Shown: positions 55,078-64,000 of the stretch, in pieces
How the letters are laid out: the number at the start of each line of letters is the position of its first letter
Numbering within the stretch: position 1 is the first letter of the stretch
Source: Thiomicrorhabdus sp. Milos-T2
GTDB taxonomy: Bacteria > Pseudomonadota > Gammaproteobacteria > Thiomicrospirales > Thiomicrospiraceae
NCBI RefSeq assembly: GCF_000702325.1
Contig: NZ_KL370891.1
Span: 1 to 64,000 of the forward strand
Direction: 5' to 3'
DNA: 64,000 nucleotides
The notes under the pieces: generated by a model
The model's input: only the letters and a program-made list of their open reading frames with translations
Databases searched by the model: none
Told to the model about the DNA's origin: nothing
Translations under genes and position numbers: made by a program

Positions 55078-56079
55078 ATGCGTAAAGAATTGATAGATCC
55101 CTTTAACAGAAAAATTGAGTATGTAAGAGTTTCAGTAACGGATAAATGTAATTACCGTTGTGGTTACTGTATGCCTGAACAAGGTGTGCATCCAGATGGT
55201 ACACACACTGAATATCTGTCCTATGATGAACTTGCTAGAATTATTAAAGCGTTTGTTAATCTTGGTGTTGCTAAAGTTCGAATCACAGGTGGTGAACCTT
55301 TAGTTCGTAAAAATTTATCCAGTTTAGTTGAACAAATAAGCGAGTATGAAGGGTTAGAAGATATTGCGTTATCGACTAATGCGCATCACTTGGGACGAGA
55401 AGCTGAAGCTTTGACTAAAGCCGGAATCACTCGTTGTAATATTTCAATTGATTCGCTTAAAGTGGAGCGTTTTAACAAAATTACTCGTGGCGGTGATTTA
55501 GTTAAGGTATTAGCGGGTGTGGATAAAGCTTTAGAAGTTGGCATGAAACCGGTTAAATTCAATATGGTCGTTATGAAAGGTACCAATGACGACGAAATTG
55601 AAGCAATGGTGGATTACGGGTTAGAAAAAGGGGTGGAAGTCCGTTTTATTGAGACCATGCCAATTGGCCCTGCTGGCGTGAGCATGATGGATCAGCATTA
55701 TCCTGCAGATAAGATCTTAGCCAGAGTTAAAAAACATGTAGGAGCAGACTTAATTCCCTCTTCTGGTAAAAGCCATGATGGACCTTCCCGTAATTTTCTA
55801 ATATCGGGTACTAATACCAAAATTGGGGTTATTTCGGCGGTATCACAGCATTTTTGCGAAACCTGTAACCGTGTTCGGTTAACCGCAAAAGGCGTGTTAG
55901 CACTCTGTTTAGGGCAAGAAGATTCAGTAGATTTAAGAACGCCATTACGAAATGGTGTAACGGATGAAGAGCTAGAAAAAATCATTACTGATGCCATGCT
56001 TAAAAAACCAGAAAAGCACTTCTTTAATGAAAATGTTCACAATATAGAATTTAGACAAATGGTTCAACTAGGCGGTTAA
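55078..56079 (+). CDS. moaA: GTP 3',8-cyclase (MoaA)
   Basis: Radical SAM enzyme of the first Moco step, GTP to 3',8-cyclo-GTP. N-terminal cluster CNYRCGYC (~24-31), C-terminal cluster CETCNRVRLTAKGVLALC (~261-278) and the conserved C-terminal Gly-Gly. Start at ATG 55078 (MRKELIDPF); the frame from 55030 overruns the leader. About 333 residues. First gene of moaA-moaD-moaE, directly downstream of soxCD, whose SoxC needs Moco. Confidence 0.96.
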   Translation: MRKELIDPFNRKIEYVRVSVTDKCNYRCGYCMPEQGVHPDGTHTEYLSYDELARIIKAFVNLGVAKVRITGGEPLVRKNLSSLVEQISEYEGLEDIALSTNAHHLGREAEALTKAGITRCNISIDSLKVERFNKITRGGDLVKVLAGVDKALEVGMKPVKFNMVVMKGTNDDEIEAMVDYGLEKGVEVRFIETMPIGPAGVSMMDQHYPADKILARVKKHVGADLIPSSGKSHDGPSRNFLISGTNTKIGVISAVSQHFCETCNRVRLTAKGVLALCLGQEDSVDLRTPLRNGVTDEELEKIITDAMLKKPEKHFFNENVHNIEFRQMVQLGG

Positions 56080-56104
56080 CCGCAGTTTTGAATAGGAAAA
56101 TAAA

Positions 56105-56353
56105 ATGGTAAATGTATTATATTTTGCAAGCTTTAGAGAGATGTTAGGTAAAGCCAACGAGCAGATTGATGCGGAGCATAGCACGGTAGAATGTTTAATT
56201 GAAAGCCTAGCAACACGTGGCGAAAACTGGCAAAAAGCGTTACTAGAAAATAAGAATTTACAAATAGCGGTTAATCATGATGTAGCGCAAAGAGATACAC
56301 AGATTAAATCCGGTGATGAAGTCGCCTTTTTCCCACCTGTTACTGGCGGTTAA
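56105..56353 (+). CDS. moaD: Molybdopterin synthase small subunit
   Basis: Sulfur carrier of molybdopterin synthase with a ubiquitin-like fold; ends in the required Gly-Gly (FFPPVTGG), which is thiocarboxylated. 82 residues. 25 bases after moaA and 3 bases before moaE. Confidence 0.95.
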   Translation: MVNVLYFASFREMLGKANEQIDAEHSTVECLIESLATRGENWQKALLENKNLQIAVNHDVAQRDTQIKSGDEVAFFPPVTGG

Positions 56354-56356
56354 TCG

Positions 56357-56824
56357 ATGAGCGAATTTCCATACGTCAAAATCCAAGAAGAAGATTTTGA
56401 TTTAACTTCAGAAGTTGCCGCTTTAAGAAAAGGGCATAAAGATATCGGTGCTGTGGTGAGTTTTGTTGGAACCGTTAGAGATATAAATGAAGGTGATGAA
56501 GTTAGCATTTTAGAGCTCGAGCATTATCCCGAAATGACTGAAAAAGCGCTAGAAAAGATTAGACTAGAAGCACATCAACGCTGGGAGTTAGAATCGAGTC
56601 TAATAATCCATCGAATTGGCAAAATGTATCCAACGGACCAAATTGTGTTGGTTGCAGTCTCCAGTCGACATCGTGAAAATGCTTTTTATGCCTCACATTT
56701 TATAATGGACTATTTAAAAACTAATGCGCCATTTTGGAAAAAAGAAACCTTTCCTGATGGTGAAGAGCGTTGGGTTGATGCCCGAGTCACCGACAAAGAA
56801 GCTGAAAAACGTTGGATGAAATAG
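56357..56824 (+). CDS. moaE: Molybdopterin synthase catalytic subunit
   Basis: Inserts two sulfurs from MoaD into cPMP. GAVVSFVGTVRDINEGDEV at the N-terminus, HRIGKMYPTDQIVLVAVSSRHR and the catalytic Lys region PFWKKETFPDGEERWV. 155 residues. Third gene of the operon, followed by a clear terminator. Confidence 0.95.
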   Translation: MSEFPYVKIQEEDFDLTSEVAALRKGHKDIGAVVSFVGTVRDINEGDEVSILELEHYPEMTEKALEKIRLEAHQRWELESSLIIHRIGKMYPTDQIVLVAVSSRHRENAFYASHFIMDYLKTNAPFWKKETFPDGEERWVDARVTDKEAEKRWMK

Positions 56825-56872
56825 CTGGCTGAAATAGTCCAAACCCTATAAAAATTTATATAAACTTTATAT

Positions 56873-56898
56873 CTCCCTGCTTAAGCAGGGATTTTTTT
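56873..56898 (+). terminator. Rho-independent terminator of moaADE
   Basis: Perfect palindrome TCCCTGCTTAAGCAGGGA followed by seven T. Confidence 0.93.
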
Positions 56899-56922
56899 AA
56901 GAAAATATCTCCAAGGTATACT

Positions 56923-58128
56923 ATGAAAACATTTGATGAAGCGCTGCATTTTTTAATTACCCAAGCGACACCAACAAATCAAACGGAAACGATTTCGATT
57001 TTTGATGCATTAGGTCGAGTATTGGCTAAGCCCATTGTTTCACCAGTTAATGTTCCTCCGCATGATAACAGTATGATGGATGGCTATGCTTTGCATAGTT
57101 TTGATCTTGAGCATAATACCGATTTTGAAGTGAGTCAGCGAATCCCAGCGGGAACGACTCCCCAAGTGCTAAAAACTGGCACAGCCGCACGAATTTTTAC
57201 TGGCGCACCCATTCCAGAAGGTGCCAATATTGTTGTAATGCAAGAAGAGACAGAAGTGCTTTCTGATGATTATATAAAAATCACCGCCAAATCAACAAAA
57301 CTAGGGCAAAACATTCGAGTGATTGGGGAAGATATTCAAGAGAATGCCACCATTTTAAAACCGGGTCATAAACTACGTCCCCAAGATTTGGGTTTAATCA
57401 CCTCTATAGGCTTTGATAAAGTTACCGTTTATCAACCCTTAACCATTGCTACATTTACCACCGGTGATGAACTTTTAGAACCAGGTGAGGTAGCTCAACC
57501 AGGTAAAATCTATAATGCTAACCGTTATGTATTAGCAGGCCTGGTTCCTCAGTTAGGCTTTAAATTGGTTGATCTTGGAAGAGTTGAGGATACTATTGAA
57601 GCGACCATTGAAGCCATGAAAAAAGCCGCTTCACTTGCGGATGTTGTGATTACAACAGGAGGCGTTTCTGTTGGTGAGGAAGATCATATCAAGCCTGCCA
57701 TTGAACAATTAGGTTCATTGGATATGTGGAAAGTTAAAATGAAACCAGGTAAACCGATTGCCTATGGTGATATTCAAGGTACCCCATTTATTGGATTACC
57801 GGGAAATCCCGTTTCAGCCTTTGCAACCTTTAATCTATTTGCGCGCCCTTACCTGCTTAAAATGCAGGGATCGAATGTTCTTAAAGCTAAACCTATTTGG
57901 CTAGAGGCAGACTTTGAATGGTTAAAATCTGGCTTTAGACGTGAATTTGCTCGAGCAAAATTAATTAATAAAAACCAAAAAAGTGTTGTTGAAATTTATC
58001 CAAATCAAGGTTCTGGTGTATTAACCTCAACCGTTTGGGCCGATGGTTTTGTGGTGATTCCTGAAGAGACTCAAGTTCATAAAGGCGATAAAGTCGCGTT
58101 TTACCCTTTTAACCCAGTGGATGAATAA
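56923..58128 (+). CDS. moeA: Molybdopterin molybdenumtransferase
   Basis: Inserts molybdate into adenylylated molybdopterin. [48 protein letters not shown] and [25 protein letters not shown] are characteristic. 401 residues, full length. Its stop TAA (58126-58128) abuts the moaC ATG at 58130. A near-match palindrome at 57535 encodes AGLV. Confidence 0.96.
   Translation: MKTFDEALHFLITQATPTNQTETISIFDALGRVLAKPIVSPVNVPPHDNSMMDGYALHSFDLEHNTDFEVSQRIPAGTTPQVLKTGTAARIFTGAPIPEGANIVVMQEETEVLSDDYIKITAKSTKLGQNIRVIGEDIQENATILKPGHKLRPQDLGLITSIGFDKVTVYQPLTIATFTTGDELLEPGEVAQPGKIYNANRYVLAGLVPQLGFKLVDLGRVEDTIEATIEAMKKAASLADVVITTGGVSVGEEDHIKPAIEQLGSLDMWKVKMKPGKPIAYGDIQGTPFIGLPGNPVSAFATFNLFARPYLLKMQGSNVLKAKPIWLEADFEWLKSGFRREFARAKLINKNQKSVVEIYPNQGSGVLTSTVWADGFVVIPEETQVHKGDKVAFYPFNPVDE
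57535..57544. repeat. Near-match GCAGGCCTGG in moeA
   Basis: Nine of ten bases, read as Ala-Gly-Leu-Val in the usual frame. Confidence 0.6.
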
Positions 58129-58129
58129 A

Positions 58130-58609
58130 ATGTCAGATAACGTATTAACGCACCTTGATGAAAAAGGCCAAGCACGCATGGTTGATGTCAGTGAAAAAGC
58201 GCATACAGAGCGTTCAGCCACCGCTACAGCCACTATTTATATGCAGCCAGAAACCTTAAAGATGATTGTTGAAGGTAAACACAAAAAAGGTGATGTCATG
58301 GCCACCGCTCGCATTGCGGGGATTATGGCGGCAAAACGCACCCCCGATTTAATTCCCATGTGTCATCCGTTAATGATTACTTCGGTAAAAGTAGAATTAA
58401 CGCCAGATTTAGAAAACAGCTGTGTACTTATTAATGCGACTTGCAAAACAGTTGGTCAAACAGGCATCGAAATAGAAGCCTTAACCTCGGCTTCAACGGC
58501 AGCCTTGACTCTTTATGATATGTGTAAAGCGGTTGACCGAGGCATGGTGATTGACCAAGTGAAATTGTTAGAAAAAATTGGCGGAAAATCAGGCCATTGG
58601 ACTCGTTAA
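58130..58609 (+). CDS. moaC: Cyclic pyranopterin monophosphate synthase
   Basis: Converts 3',8-cyclo-GTP to cPMP after Moa[34 protein letters not shown] and [11 protein letters not shown] are family hallmarks. Start at ATG 58130 ([13 protein letters not shown]), directly after the moeA stop; ATG 58121 is a less likely alternative inside moeA. About 159 residues. Confidence 0.95.
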   Translation: MSDNVLTHLDEKGQARMVDVSEKAHTERSATATATIYMQPETLKMIVEGKHKKGDVMATARIAGIMAAKRTPDLIPMCHPLMITSVKVELTPDLENSCVLINATCKTVGQTGIEIEALTSASTAALTLYDMCKAVDRGMVIDQVKLLEKIGGKSGHWTR

Positions 58610-58863
58610 ATTCATCTGACCAGGCCTGGTATGTTTATTTACTGCGTTGTGCAGATAACAGCTTATATTGCGGTATAACAACGAATATTGAAAAACGTCT
58701 GCGACAGCACAATGGTGAATTAACAGGTGGTGCTAAATACACTAAAGCCCGTAAACCCTGCCAGTTAGTTTACTCGGAAAAAAGTGAGACAAGAAGTTCT
58801 GCATCAAAGCGTGAATATGAAATAAAACAGATGTCTAAAACAGCTAAAGAAGCGCTGTTTTAG
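58597..58863 (+). CDS. Small GIY-YIG nuclease-like protein
   Basis: Single GIY-YIG domain of the YhbQ/UPF0213 type: [20 protein letters not shown] with the two Tyr, then the catalytic Arg in IEKRLRQHN and a late Glu (KREYEIKQM). 88 residues. The only start is TTG 58597, overlapping moaC by 13 bases, so translational coupling is likely. The biological role of these small proteins is not settled. A palindrome at 58620 encodes DQAW just before the domain. Confidence 0.82.
   Translation: MDSLNSSDQAWYVYLLRCADNSLYCGITTNIEKRLRQHNGELTGGAKYTKARKPCQLVYSEKSETRSSASKREYEIKQMSKTAKEALF
58620..58629. repeat. CCAGGCCTGG palindrome in the GIY-YIG gene
   Basis: Exact copy within GACCAGGCCTGGTAT, read in the alternative frame as Asp-Gln-Ala-Trp. 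Confidence 0.85.
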
Positions 58864-58893
58864 ACAGAGGTATTTAGTGAGTTAAGTTGGTGG

Positions 58894-60186
58894 TTAAAGT
58901 TTAAAGAAATGAAAGAGCTGTACTGAAATACGATTATCTAATCCTTTTGCAGCAATATTGATTGGATGTGTTGAACTTTGATGTGGCGCTTCAAAGCTAC
59001 GCACTTCATAGTTAAATATCATTTTGCATTTAGGTGCATAGAACCAATTTAAACCAAGGGTTAGATTGTCAAAACGAACTTCTGTTGGTGATTCTGTATC
59101 GCGATAGGTTTGATCATATCGTGCTCTAACTTCAAAATCTTGATTGACTCGATACCCGATATCTCCCCACCAACCATTAGCTTTTGCTTCAGGTTTTATA
59201 TTAAAGGTAGCAATGTTTCCATCATTACCGACTGCACCAGGAATAGCTCCTCCATCTGTGCCAAAAGAAATCATACCATCGGCATTAATGTATTCTAAAG
59301 TGCTAGACCATTTGTCCCGTTTGTAAGTCATTCCTAACCCTTCGCGCATTCGATAGTAATCACCAGCATCTGAGGTGGTTAGAGTACGTTTACCATTGCG
59401 GTACCAAGCAAAGAGTTTTAAGCCTTGTCTTTGTTTGCCTTTGCCAGCAAAGATTTTTTCAGAAGACCAGTATAGATTGATGTCTTTGTCACTATTGTTG
59501 TCACTTCGCATCAAACCATTGCCATTACTAATCATCATAGCCCAAGTGTGTTCCCAGTCTTGACGTTGGTAAGAGTCAAAAAGCTGGACGCCAATATCAC
59601 GGAAGGTATCAACGGTTCCATTACGGTAGTTGGCATCGGTGGTTGAGGCGGGTAGGCCACTGCCATCAAAAAAGCTTTCTAGTACCAGCATGGCAGAAGG
59701 TAGAGCAAAGTTAGTGTAATCATATTTAGCTTGTTGCGCTTCTTCACTACTTGGATTTTTAAATTGACCAAATCGTAGGTTTGGCCCTAAATAATTAGTC
59801 GTCAGTGAGGCATCTAATGCCACAGCAAGCTTGTCTTCACTGCGAGTGATAACTCCGTTTCCAAATTCAACCAGGCCTGAATAATTCCAGTATTGGTTGA
59901 TTCGCCCGCGTGTTCCCAAGCGAGCTCTAAATATATTAATATTTGAACTGTCGCGGTTAGTTGGGCGAATCGTGTTACCAAAAGAATTTTGTCCTTGCCA
60001 GTTTCCGGCTGGAATTTTTGTACCGTCGGTCATTTGAAATTCAGGTTGAAACCAGGCAAATGTTTTATTAGTCACTTCTGTACCGGGCTTTTCTGTCCCC
60101 ATGATATTAATCCAGTTTACGGCATAGGCTGAAGAGCTAAAAGCGGTCAGAAGTAGATAGTATGGAAGTAACTGTGTATGTTTCAT
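58894..60186 (-). CDS. Phosphate-selective porin O/P-type outer-membrane protein
   Basis: Outer-membrane beta-barrel of the OprO/OprP type. The signal peptide starts at MKHTQLLPYYLLLTAFSSSAYA (ATG 60186), whose ATGA overlaps the upstream gene's stop. NIFRARLGTRGRINQYWNY, LRFGQFKNPSSEEA and many alternating aromatic strands fit the family. About 430 residues. The last residue is Leu rather than the usual Phe. Specificity for phosphate is family inference; its position behind a PhnD-like binding protein supports an oxyanion role. Confidence 0.8.
   Translation of the reverse strand: MKHTQLLPYYLLLTAFSSSAYAVNWINIMGTEKPGTEVTNKTFAWFQPEFQMTDGTKIPAGNWQGQNSFGNTIRPTNRDSSNINIFRARLGTRGRINQYWNYSGLVEFGNGVITRSEDKLAVALDASLTTNYLGPNLRFGQFKNPSSEEAQQAKYDYTNFALPSAMLVLESFFDGSGLPASTTDANYRNGTVDTFRDIGVQLFDSYQRQDWEHTWAMMISNGNGLMRSDNNSDKDINLYWSSEKIFAGKGKQRQGLKLFAWYRNGKRTLTTSDAGDYYRMREGLGMTYKRDKWSSTLEYINADGMISFGTDGGAIPGAVGNDGNIATFNIKPEAKANGWWGDIGYRVNQDFEVRARYDQTYRDTESPTEVRFDNLTLGLNWFYAPKCKMIFNYEVRSFEAPHQSSTHPINIAAKGLDNRISVQLFHFFKL
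59871..59879. repeat. Near-match CCAGGCCTG in the porin gene
   Basis: Nine of ten bases, read on the minus strand as Ser-Gly-Leu-Val in the usual frame. Confidence 0.55.
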
Positions 60187-62534
60187 TGAGGGTCTCCAGA
60201 GCTCGATTTTGGGGCTAAATATAATGCTGGATGTTCTTTCTGAGGTTTGTCTAGGTGATAGCCTTGTACCATATCGATACCTAGTTTTATACACTCTTGT
60301 AATATGTCTTCATTTTCCACAAATTCTGCAATGGTTTGTTTACCCAAGCCTTTCGCTACATTTACGATACTTTCAACAAATAATCGGTTCTCGAAAGAAG
60401 AATCTAAATCTTTAATAAAAGTGCCGTCGATTTTAAGTACATCTACATTGAGGTATTTAAGGTATGAAAAGGAAGCAAATCCGGTCCCAAAATCATCTAA
60501 ACAGATAGTACAGCCAATATTTCGTAACGATTCAATAAATACTCTGGCATCTTGAATATCACAAACGGTTTCGGTTTCTGTGAGCTCTATCAATAATCGT
60601 TCAGGTGGAATTTCATGGAGCTGCATTAATTCGTTTATATAGGAAGGTAAAGTGATGTCATCAAAAGACTTACCTGAAATGTTAATGGCGATAGAAGGCA
60701 TTTGAGGGTAAGAGGCTAATGTTTCAATAGCATGACGAATAACATAGCGATCAATTTCAAGGATTTGTCCACTCTTTTCAGCAACTGGAATAAATCGATC
60801 GGGGTAAATAAGTTGGCCTTCCAGCGCTTTGTCTTTTAATCGAATAAGGGATTCAAGGTGATGAATATCATTATTATCACAGTTATAGATACCTTGGTAA
60901 TGAATTTCAAAGCCACTGTTTTTTAATGCAAAGTCAATGCTATCTTTCCAAGATAGACGAGCAAATTCTTTATCCATATCAGAAGTCTCGGGATTGTAAA
61001 TACAGAATGTATTCTTTCCTCGTGCTTTAGCTTGGTACATGGCAATATCAGCATGTGATGTTAAGAGCTCAGGATCATGACTTGGTTCAGGGTAGTAAGA
61101 AATACCAATACTGGTAGTCAGGCGAATAGTATCTCCATTAAAATGATGGTAAGTCTCAGCCATGGAATCAAGGATTCTCTGGGCAAGTTCTTCTGCTTCA
61201 GATGGCGTATCAACCAGAGATAATAGAGCAAATTCGTCGCCACCTAAACGACATAACCACTCCTCTTCACGAATTAGGTTTTTAACGGTATTAGCAATTA
61301 ATATTAATGCCTCATCCCCTCTTGCGTGGCCATAGGTATCGTTAATGAGTTTAAATTCGTCAATATCAAAAAACAGCAATGCTAAAAAGTGACCACGACG
61401 TTTTGCATACGATGCCATGTGTTTGATTTCTACATTAAATGAGTGGCGATTGTATAGCCCTGTTAATGCATCATAAGCCGCCATATGATGTAACTCTTGT
61501 TGCATTTGACGCTCATTGGTAATGTCTTCATAGATCCACAAGTGACCATTACCAGCTTCTGTTTGATGAACTAGCATGTGAGACTCCAGCACAATTTTTC
61601 CATTACTCAAAAGGTATTCATGAAGCTCTTCATCAGTATTTGTTGGTTTTAGCTGTTTTCGTTTGACGATATTTAAAGGTGACTGATTAAGAACAAATTC
61701 CAGTGAAGTATTATGAATATTATCTTCAGTGTTTAAATGCCAAATAGAGCAGAAGGCCGAGTTGTAGTATTTAATATTTTTAGCTGAGGTTTCAAATAAC
61801 ACCCCTAAATGCATTGTATTTAGCAATGAACTTAACCTGTTTTGTTCTAATTGCAGTTCAGAGGTACGTTCTTGGATGGCCAGTCTCATATTATTAAAAC
61901 TTTGGGTTAATTGTCCGACTTCATCATCACGGGTAACGGGAAGATTTGCGGAATCATTGCCTTGACTAATCGCTTGACTGGCGATAGTCAGAGTTTTTAA
62001 CTCTTTGGTTAAATAACGCATAATTAGGCTAACCAGTAGAAAAGCCGCCAAAATCGCAATCACAAGAGAAATAATAATTTCAGTTTGAAGTTTTTGTTTT
62101 AACGCCTCATATCGATCAAATTTAAATGTGTACACAACACTGCCTACTTTTTCACCTGCTAAGTTAAGGTCAATTGTTGTACTTAATTCCTTTAATGCAA
62201 CCGGTGCTTCTTGTGCGGTTGAATTAGTATGGCTTTCCATATGAACAGCAGTATGACCGAAGGCATCCTGTACTTTAATGTTTTGGATTTCAGGATAATT
62301 TTTTTCTAGCTCTTTTAGAAGGTGTTGAGCTCTAGCAAAATCTTGAGAAAACAAAAGAGGCGAGAGGGATGCATTCAAAAAATCATTTATTTGCGTGATA
62401 TTACGATTTTCTTCTGTTTGAGAAAAATCATCTAATAAACTTGTTAAGTTGATAATTAGCAGTAAAGAAAGTGCTCCTAATACGGCACTTATACTTGCAA
62501 TAACTCGGTTGGATAATGACTTGAAACCTATCAT
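60183..62534 (-). CDS. HAMP-PAS-GGDEF-EAL c-di-GMP enzyme
   Basis: Inner-membrane protein with segments near ~12-32 and ~150-172, a periplasmic part between, a HAMP linker (~175-225), a PAS-like region (~235-345), then GGDEF (~350-505) and EAL (~525-775). GGDEF is intact (CRLGGDEFALL). The EAL domain keeps ESLIRL, AINISGKSF, LIELTETE, CLDDFGTGFASF and KIDGTFIKD, so both activities are possible. 783 residues. It overlaps the PhnD-like gene upstream and the porin gene downstream by ATGA, a tight three-gene operon. Confidence 0.92.
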   Translation of the reverse strand: MIGFKSLSNRVIASISAVLGALSLLLIINLTSLLDDFSQTEENRNITQINDFLNASLSPLLFSQDFARAQHLLKELEKNYPEIQNIKVQDAFGHTAVHMESHTNSTAQEAPVALKELSTTIDLNLAGEKVGSVVYTFKFDRYEALKQKLQTEIIISLVIAILAAFLLVSLIMRYLTKELKTLTIASQAISQGNDSANLPVTRDDEVGQLTQSFNNMRLAIQERTSELQLEQNRLSSLLNTMHLGVLFETSAKNIKYYNSAFCSIWHLNTEDNIHNTSLEFVLNQSPLNIVKRKQLKPTNTDEELHEYLLSNGKIVLESHMLVHQTEAGNGHLWIYEDITNERQMQQELHHMAAYDALTGLYNRHSFNVEIKHMASYAKRRGHFLALLFFDIDEFKLINDTYGHARGDEALILIANTVKNLIREEEWLCRLGGDEFALLSLVDTPSEAEELAQRILDSMAETYHHFNGDTIRLTTSIGISYYPEPSHDPELLTSHADIAMYQAKARGKNTFCIYNPETSDMDKEFARLSWKDSIDFALKNSGFEIHYQGIYNCDNNDIHHLESLIRLKDKALEGQLIYPDRFIPVAEKSGQILEIDRYVIRHAIETLASYPQMPSIAINISGKSFDDITLPSYINELMQLHEIPPERLLIELTETETVCDIQDARVFIESLRNIGCTICLDDFGTGFASFSYLKYLNVDVLKIDGTFIKDLDSSFENRLFVESIVNVAKGLGKQTIAEFVENEDILQECIKLGIDMVQGYHLDKPQKEHPALYLAPKSSSGDPQ

Positions 62535-63388
62535 TTGGACTGCTTTGCTTGTTGTATTGCATTTAGGTATTTATCAAGAGTTTTTAGGTCTTGAGGGGTT
62601 TTCTCTCGAGCACCTTTTAAACCCGTTTTTTTAAAATAGGTTTTGCCTGGTTGTGTATTTTGAAAGTTTAAAAAGTGCTGCTTTAACTGGCTTATCATTT
62701 TGCTTCCAAGCCGAGGATTTGCCATAACGGCAAACCCTGGAATGTTCTCTGATTGTGTGAGCTTAATAATGGTTTCTCGTCCTGGTGGTTTAAACTTTGA
62801 CCAAGTTGGTTTACCAAATGCAGCGATTGGTGTGAGATTATTTATGACAGCAAGCATTGCATTGTTGTGTGAATTTACTTCTTTAATAGTAATGTCGACA
62901 CTCGGCGTTAGGCCAGCTTCTTTGAGTTTATGGAGTGCAAGTTGATGAATAATCGCTGTTTTTGGAGGCAATGCGATTGTTTGGCCTTTAAAATCGGCAA
63001 GTGTTTTAGATTGGTTATTCTGTTTTACCGCAAACACCGCATAAGAGATATTTGATGTGAACCCCAACCATTGGTAGTTGGCTTGTTTTTCTGCAAGTCT
63101 TCCTAAATGTGGTGCTGTAATTAAGATGTCATACCAGCCATTTTTAGTGTTTTGTTTAAAGGTTTTAAAGTTTGCAGCAGAAAGCATCTGAATAGGTTCT
63201 GTAGTACATTCTTGAAAATAGTTTTTTAGGGGGCGGTGGAGCTTTGCTAGGTAGCCTGGATTAGCATAAGGGAAAACACCCAATTTTAAGATGTTATCTT
63301 GCGTATAGGCATTAAAAGGAATCAGCAGACAAAAGACAATCCAAAGTAATGCTTTAATGTGATTGTGCAATAATATAAGCAAATTCAA
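62531..63388 (-). CDS. PhnD-like periplasmic substrate-binding protein
   Basis: Periplasmic binding protein of the phosphate/phosphite/phosphonate (PhnD) type: LKLGVFPYANPGYLAKLHRP, YDILITAPHLGRLAEK and LADFKGQTIALPP. The start is set at TTG 63388 (NLLILLHNHIKALLWIVF), preceded by AGAAGG; the upstream frame to 63439 lacks a ribosome site. The signal peptide ends near NAYT. About 285 residues. No ABC permease or ATPase is adjacent; instead it overlaps the HAMP-GGDEF-EAL gene by 4 bases, so it probably acts as that protein's ligand-binding partner (inference). Confidence 0.83.
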   Translation of the reverse strand: MNLLILLHNHIKALLWIVFCLLIPFNAYTQDNILKLGVFPYANPGYLAKLHRPLKNYFQECTTEPIQMLSAANFKTFKQNTKNGWYDILITAPHLGRLAEKQANYQWLGFTSNISYAVFAVKQNNQSKTLADFKGQTIALPPKTAIIHQLALHKLKEAGLTPSVDITIKEVNSHNNAMLAVINNLTPIAAFGKPTWSKFKPPGRETIIKLTQSENIPGFAVMANPRLGSKMISQLKQHFLNFQNTQPGKTYFKKTGLKGAREKTPQDLKTLDKYLNAIQQAKQSK

Positions 63389-63529
63389 ACTAATGACCTT
63401 CTCTTGAAATAAATACCCTTTTAATTTTATAGTAAACAAACTTCAAATACTACAAAGGTCACACCTGATAAAAAAGTTTAATAATTGTCGAAAATTGGTA
63501 ATGTTGAATTTATTTATTGATGCCTTAAA

Positions 63530-63567
63530 CTAAAAAAGCCATGGATGATAAAACATCCATGGCTTTT
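63530..63567 (-). terminator. Terminator of the DEAD-box helicase gene
   Basis: 14-bp perfect stem AAAAGCCATGGATG/CATCCATGGCTTTT with a short loop; on the minus strand it is followed by six T. Confidence 0.92.
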
Positions 63568-63600
63568 GATTAACTCGCTCTTTTTAAGATTGAGAGTTGA

Positions 63601-64000
63601 TTAGCTACGCTTAGGTGCTCTACGTGGCTTACCTTTATCTTTTCCCGGAGCAGAAGATTTATTGCGTGATAGACGCTTACGTGGTTCACCACCTGCAGAT
63701 CCTGTGACTTCACGAATTTTAAGCTGTTGACCACAAACCCATGCTTTGCTTAGGTCTTCTTTAGAACCTTTAGGCATATCAGATGGTAAATCAACTGTGC
63801 TGAAAGTGTCTTCAATATTTAACTGACGAATAAATTCGCTGTCTAGGCCGGCTTCGTTTGCAATACAACCTACGATATTACCTGGGCGAACACCATGCTG
63901 ATTACCCACTTCAATGCGGAAACGTGTCATGCCTTCATCAGGTGTCGCTGAGCGTTGACGACGTGGTTTACGTTCTGAACGCTCACCACGACCACCGCGA
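63601..64000 (-). CDS. DEAD-box RNA helicase, C-terminal part (gene runs off the window)
   Basis: Carboxy-terminal end of a DeaD/CsdA-type helicase. An Arg-Gly-rich linker (RGGRGERSERKPRRQR) is followed by a DbpA-type RNA-binding domain (TRFRIEVGNQHGVRPGNIVGCIANEAGLD...IEDTFSTVDLPSDMP) and a basic tail. The helicase motifs lie beyond position 64000. The frame is open to the window edge; Met at 63930 is internal, not the start. Family identity is good; the exact paralogue (deaD or other) is not decided. Confidence 0.85.
   Translation of the reverse strand, partial: RGGRGERSERKPRRQRSATPDEGMTRFRIEVGNQHGVRPGNIVGCIANEAGLDSEFIRQLNIEDTFSTVDLPSDMPKGSKEDLSKAWVCGQQLKIREVTGSAGGEPRKRLSRNKSSAPGKDKGKPRRAPKRS

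Noticed and set aside
60187-60294. N-terminal extension of the porin from 60294
   Set aside because: It lies inside the upstream GGDEF-EAL gene and would place the signal peptide internally; ATG 60186 overlaps the upstream stop as ATGA.

Overview
The window looks like the chromosome of an AT-rich (roughly 40% G+C by eye) gammaproteobacterium. It carries soxC and soxD of the thiosulfate-oxidising Sox system, a complete molybdenum-cofactor cluster, a hemCDXY operon, hemB and many cyclic-di-GMP enzymes. This gene mix fits a sulfur-oxidising chemolithotroph of the Thiomicrospira/Hydrogenovibrio/Thiomicrorhabdus type; the genus is inference, not proven here. No rRNA, tRNA or CRISPR array was seen.

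Layout. 1-6.7 kb: the end of a giant type I-secreted adhesin with two von Willebrand A modules, then a Ser/Thr kinase-Sel1 protein. 7-11 kb: apt and two diguanylate cyclases, one with a periplasmic CxxCH heme site. 11-15.6 kb: a broken TlpA-like gene, rsuA, an IS110-family element, argH and a periplasmic thioredoxin-fold protein. 16-20.7 kb: hemC-hemD-hemX-hemY. 21-31 kb: a degenerate GGDEF heme protein, flavin reductase-xthA, purU, tmcA, a GGDEF/EAL protein, a rhodanese and msrB. 31-42.5 kb: mnmC, unknown genes, thiD, a CinA-like protein, an HI0933-type flavoprotein, a phosphatase on a possible insert, a peroxiredoxin-glutaredoxin fusion and glutathione reductase. 42.6-51.9 kb: a GGDEF/EAL protein, two PilZ proteins, a gamma-carbonic-anhydrase-like protein, a DUF4010 membrane protein, an IS4-family element and hemB-aroE. 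52-58.9 kb: soxCD, then moaA-moaD-moaE and moeA-moaC. 58.9-63.4 kb: a three-gene operon of a PhnD-like binding protein, a GGDEF/EAL protein and a phosphate-type porin. The window ends inside a DEAD-box helicase gene.

How the genes fit together. SoxC needs molybdenum cofactor, and its synthesis genes lie directly downstream. The peroxiredoxin-glutaredoxin and gor form a glutathione peroxide-detoxification pair. Six GGDEF/EAL-type proteins and two PilZ proteins, together with the adhesin, point to strong c-di-GMP control of surface attachment.

The most interesting signal is not a gene. A 10-base palindrome, CCAGGCCTGG, usually extended to ACCAGGCCTGGT or longer, occurs about 17 times exactly and about 9 times with one or two changes. 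In intergenic DNA it lies only at 3' ends of genes; inside genes it is mostly read as Pro-Gly-Leu-Val. Both insertion sequences in the window, from unrelated families, are inserted in this palindrome, and a third IS remnant abuts a degenerate copy. The IS110-type element shows a candidate bridge RNA in which all four guide segments can be read, two matching the palindrome and two matching the element's own ends. A second repeat family consists of five 159-240 bp MITE-like elements with GAGACCTTTGCAC ends and 5-bp target duplications.
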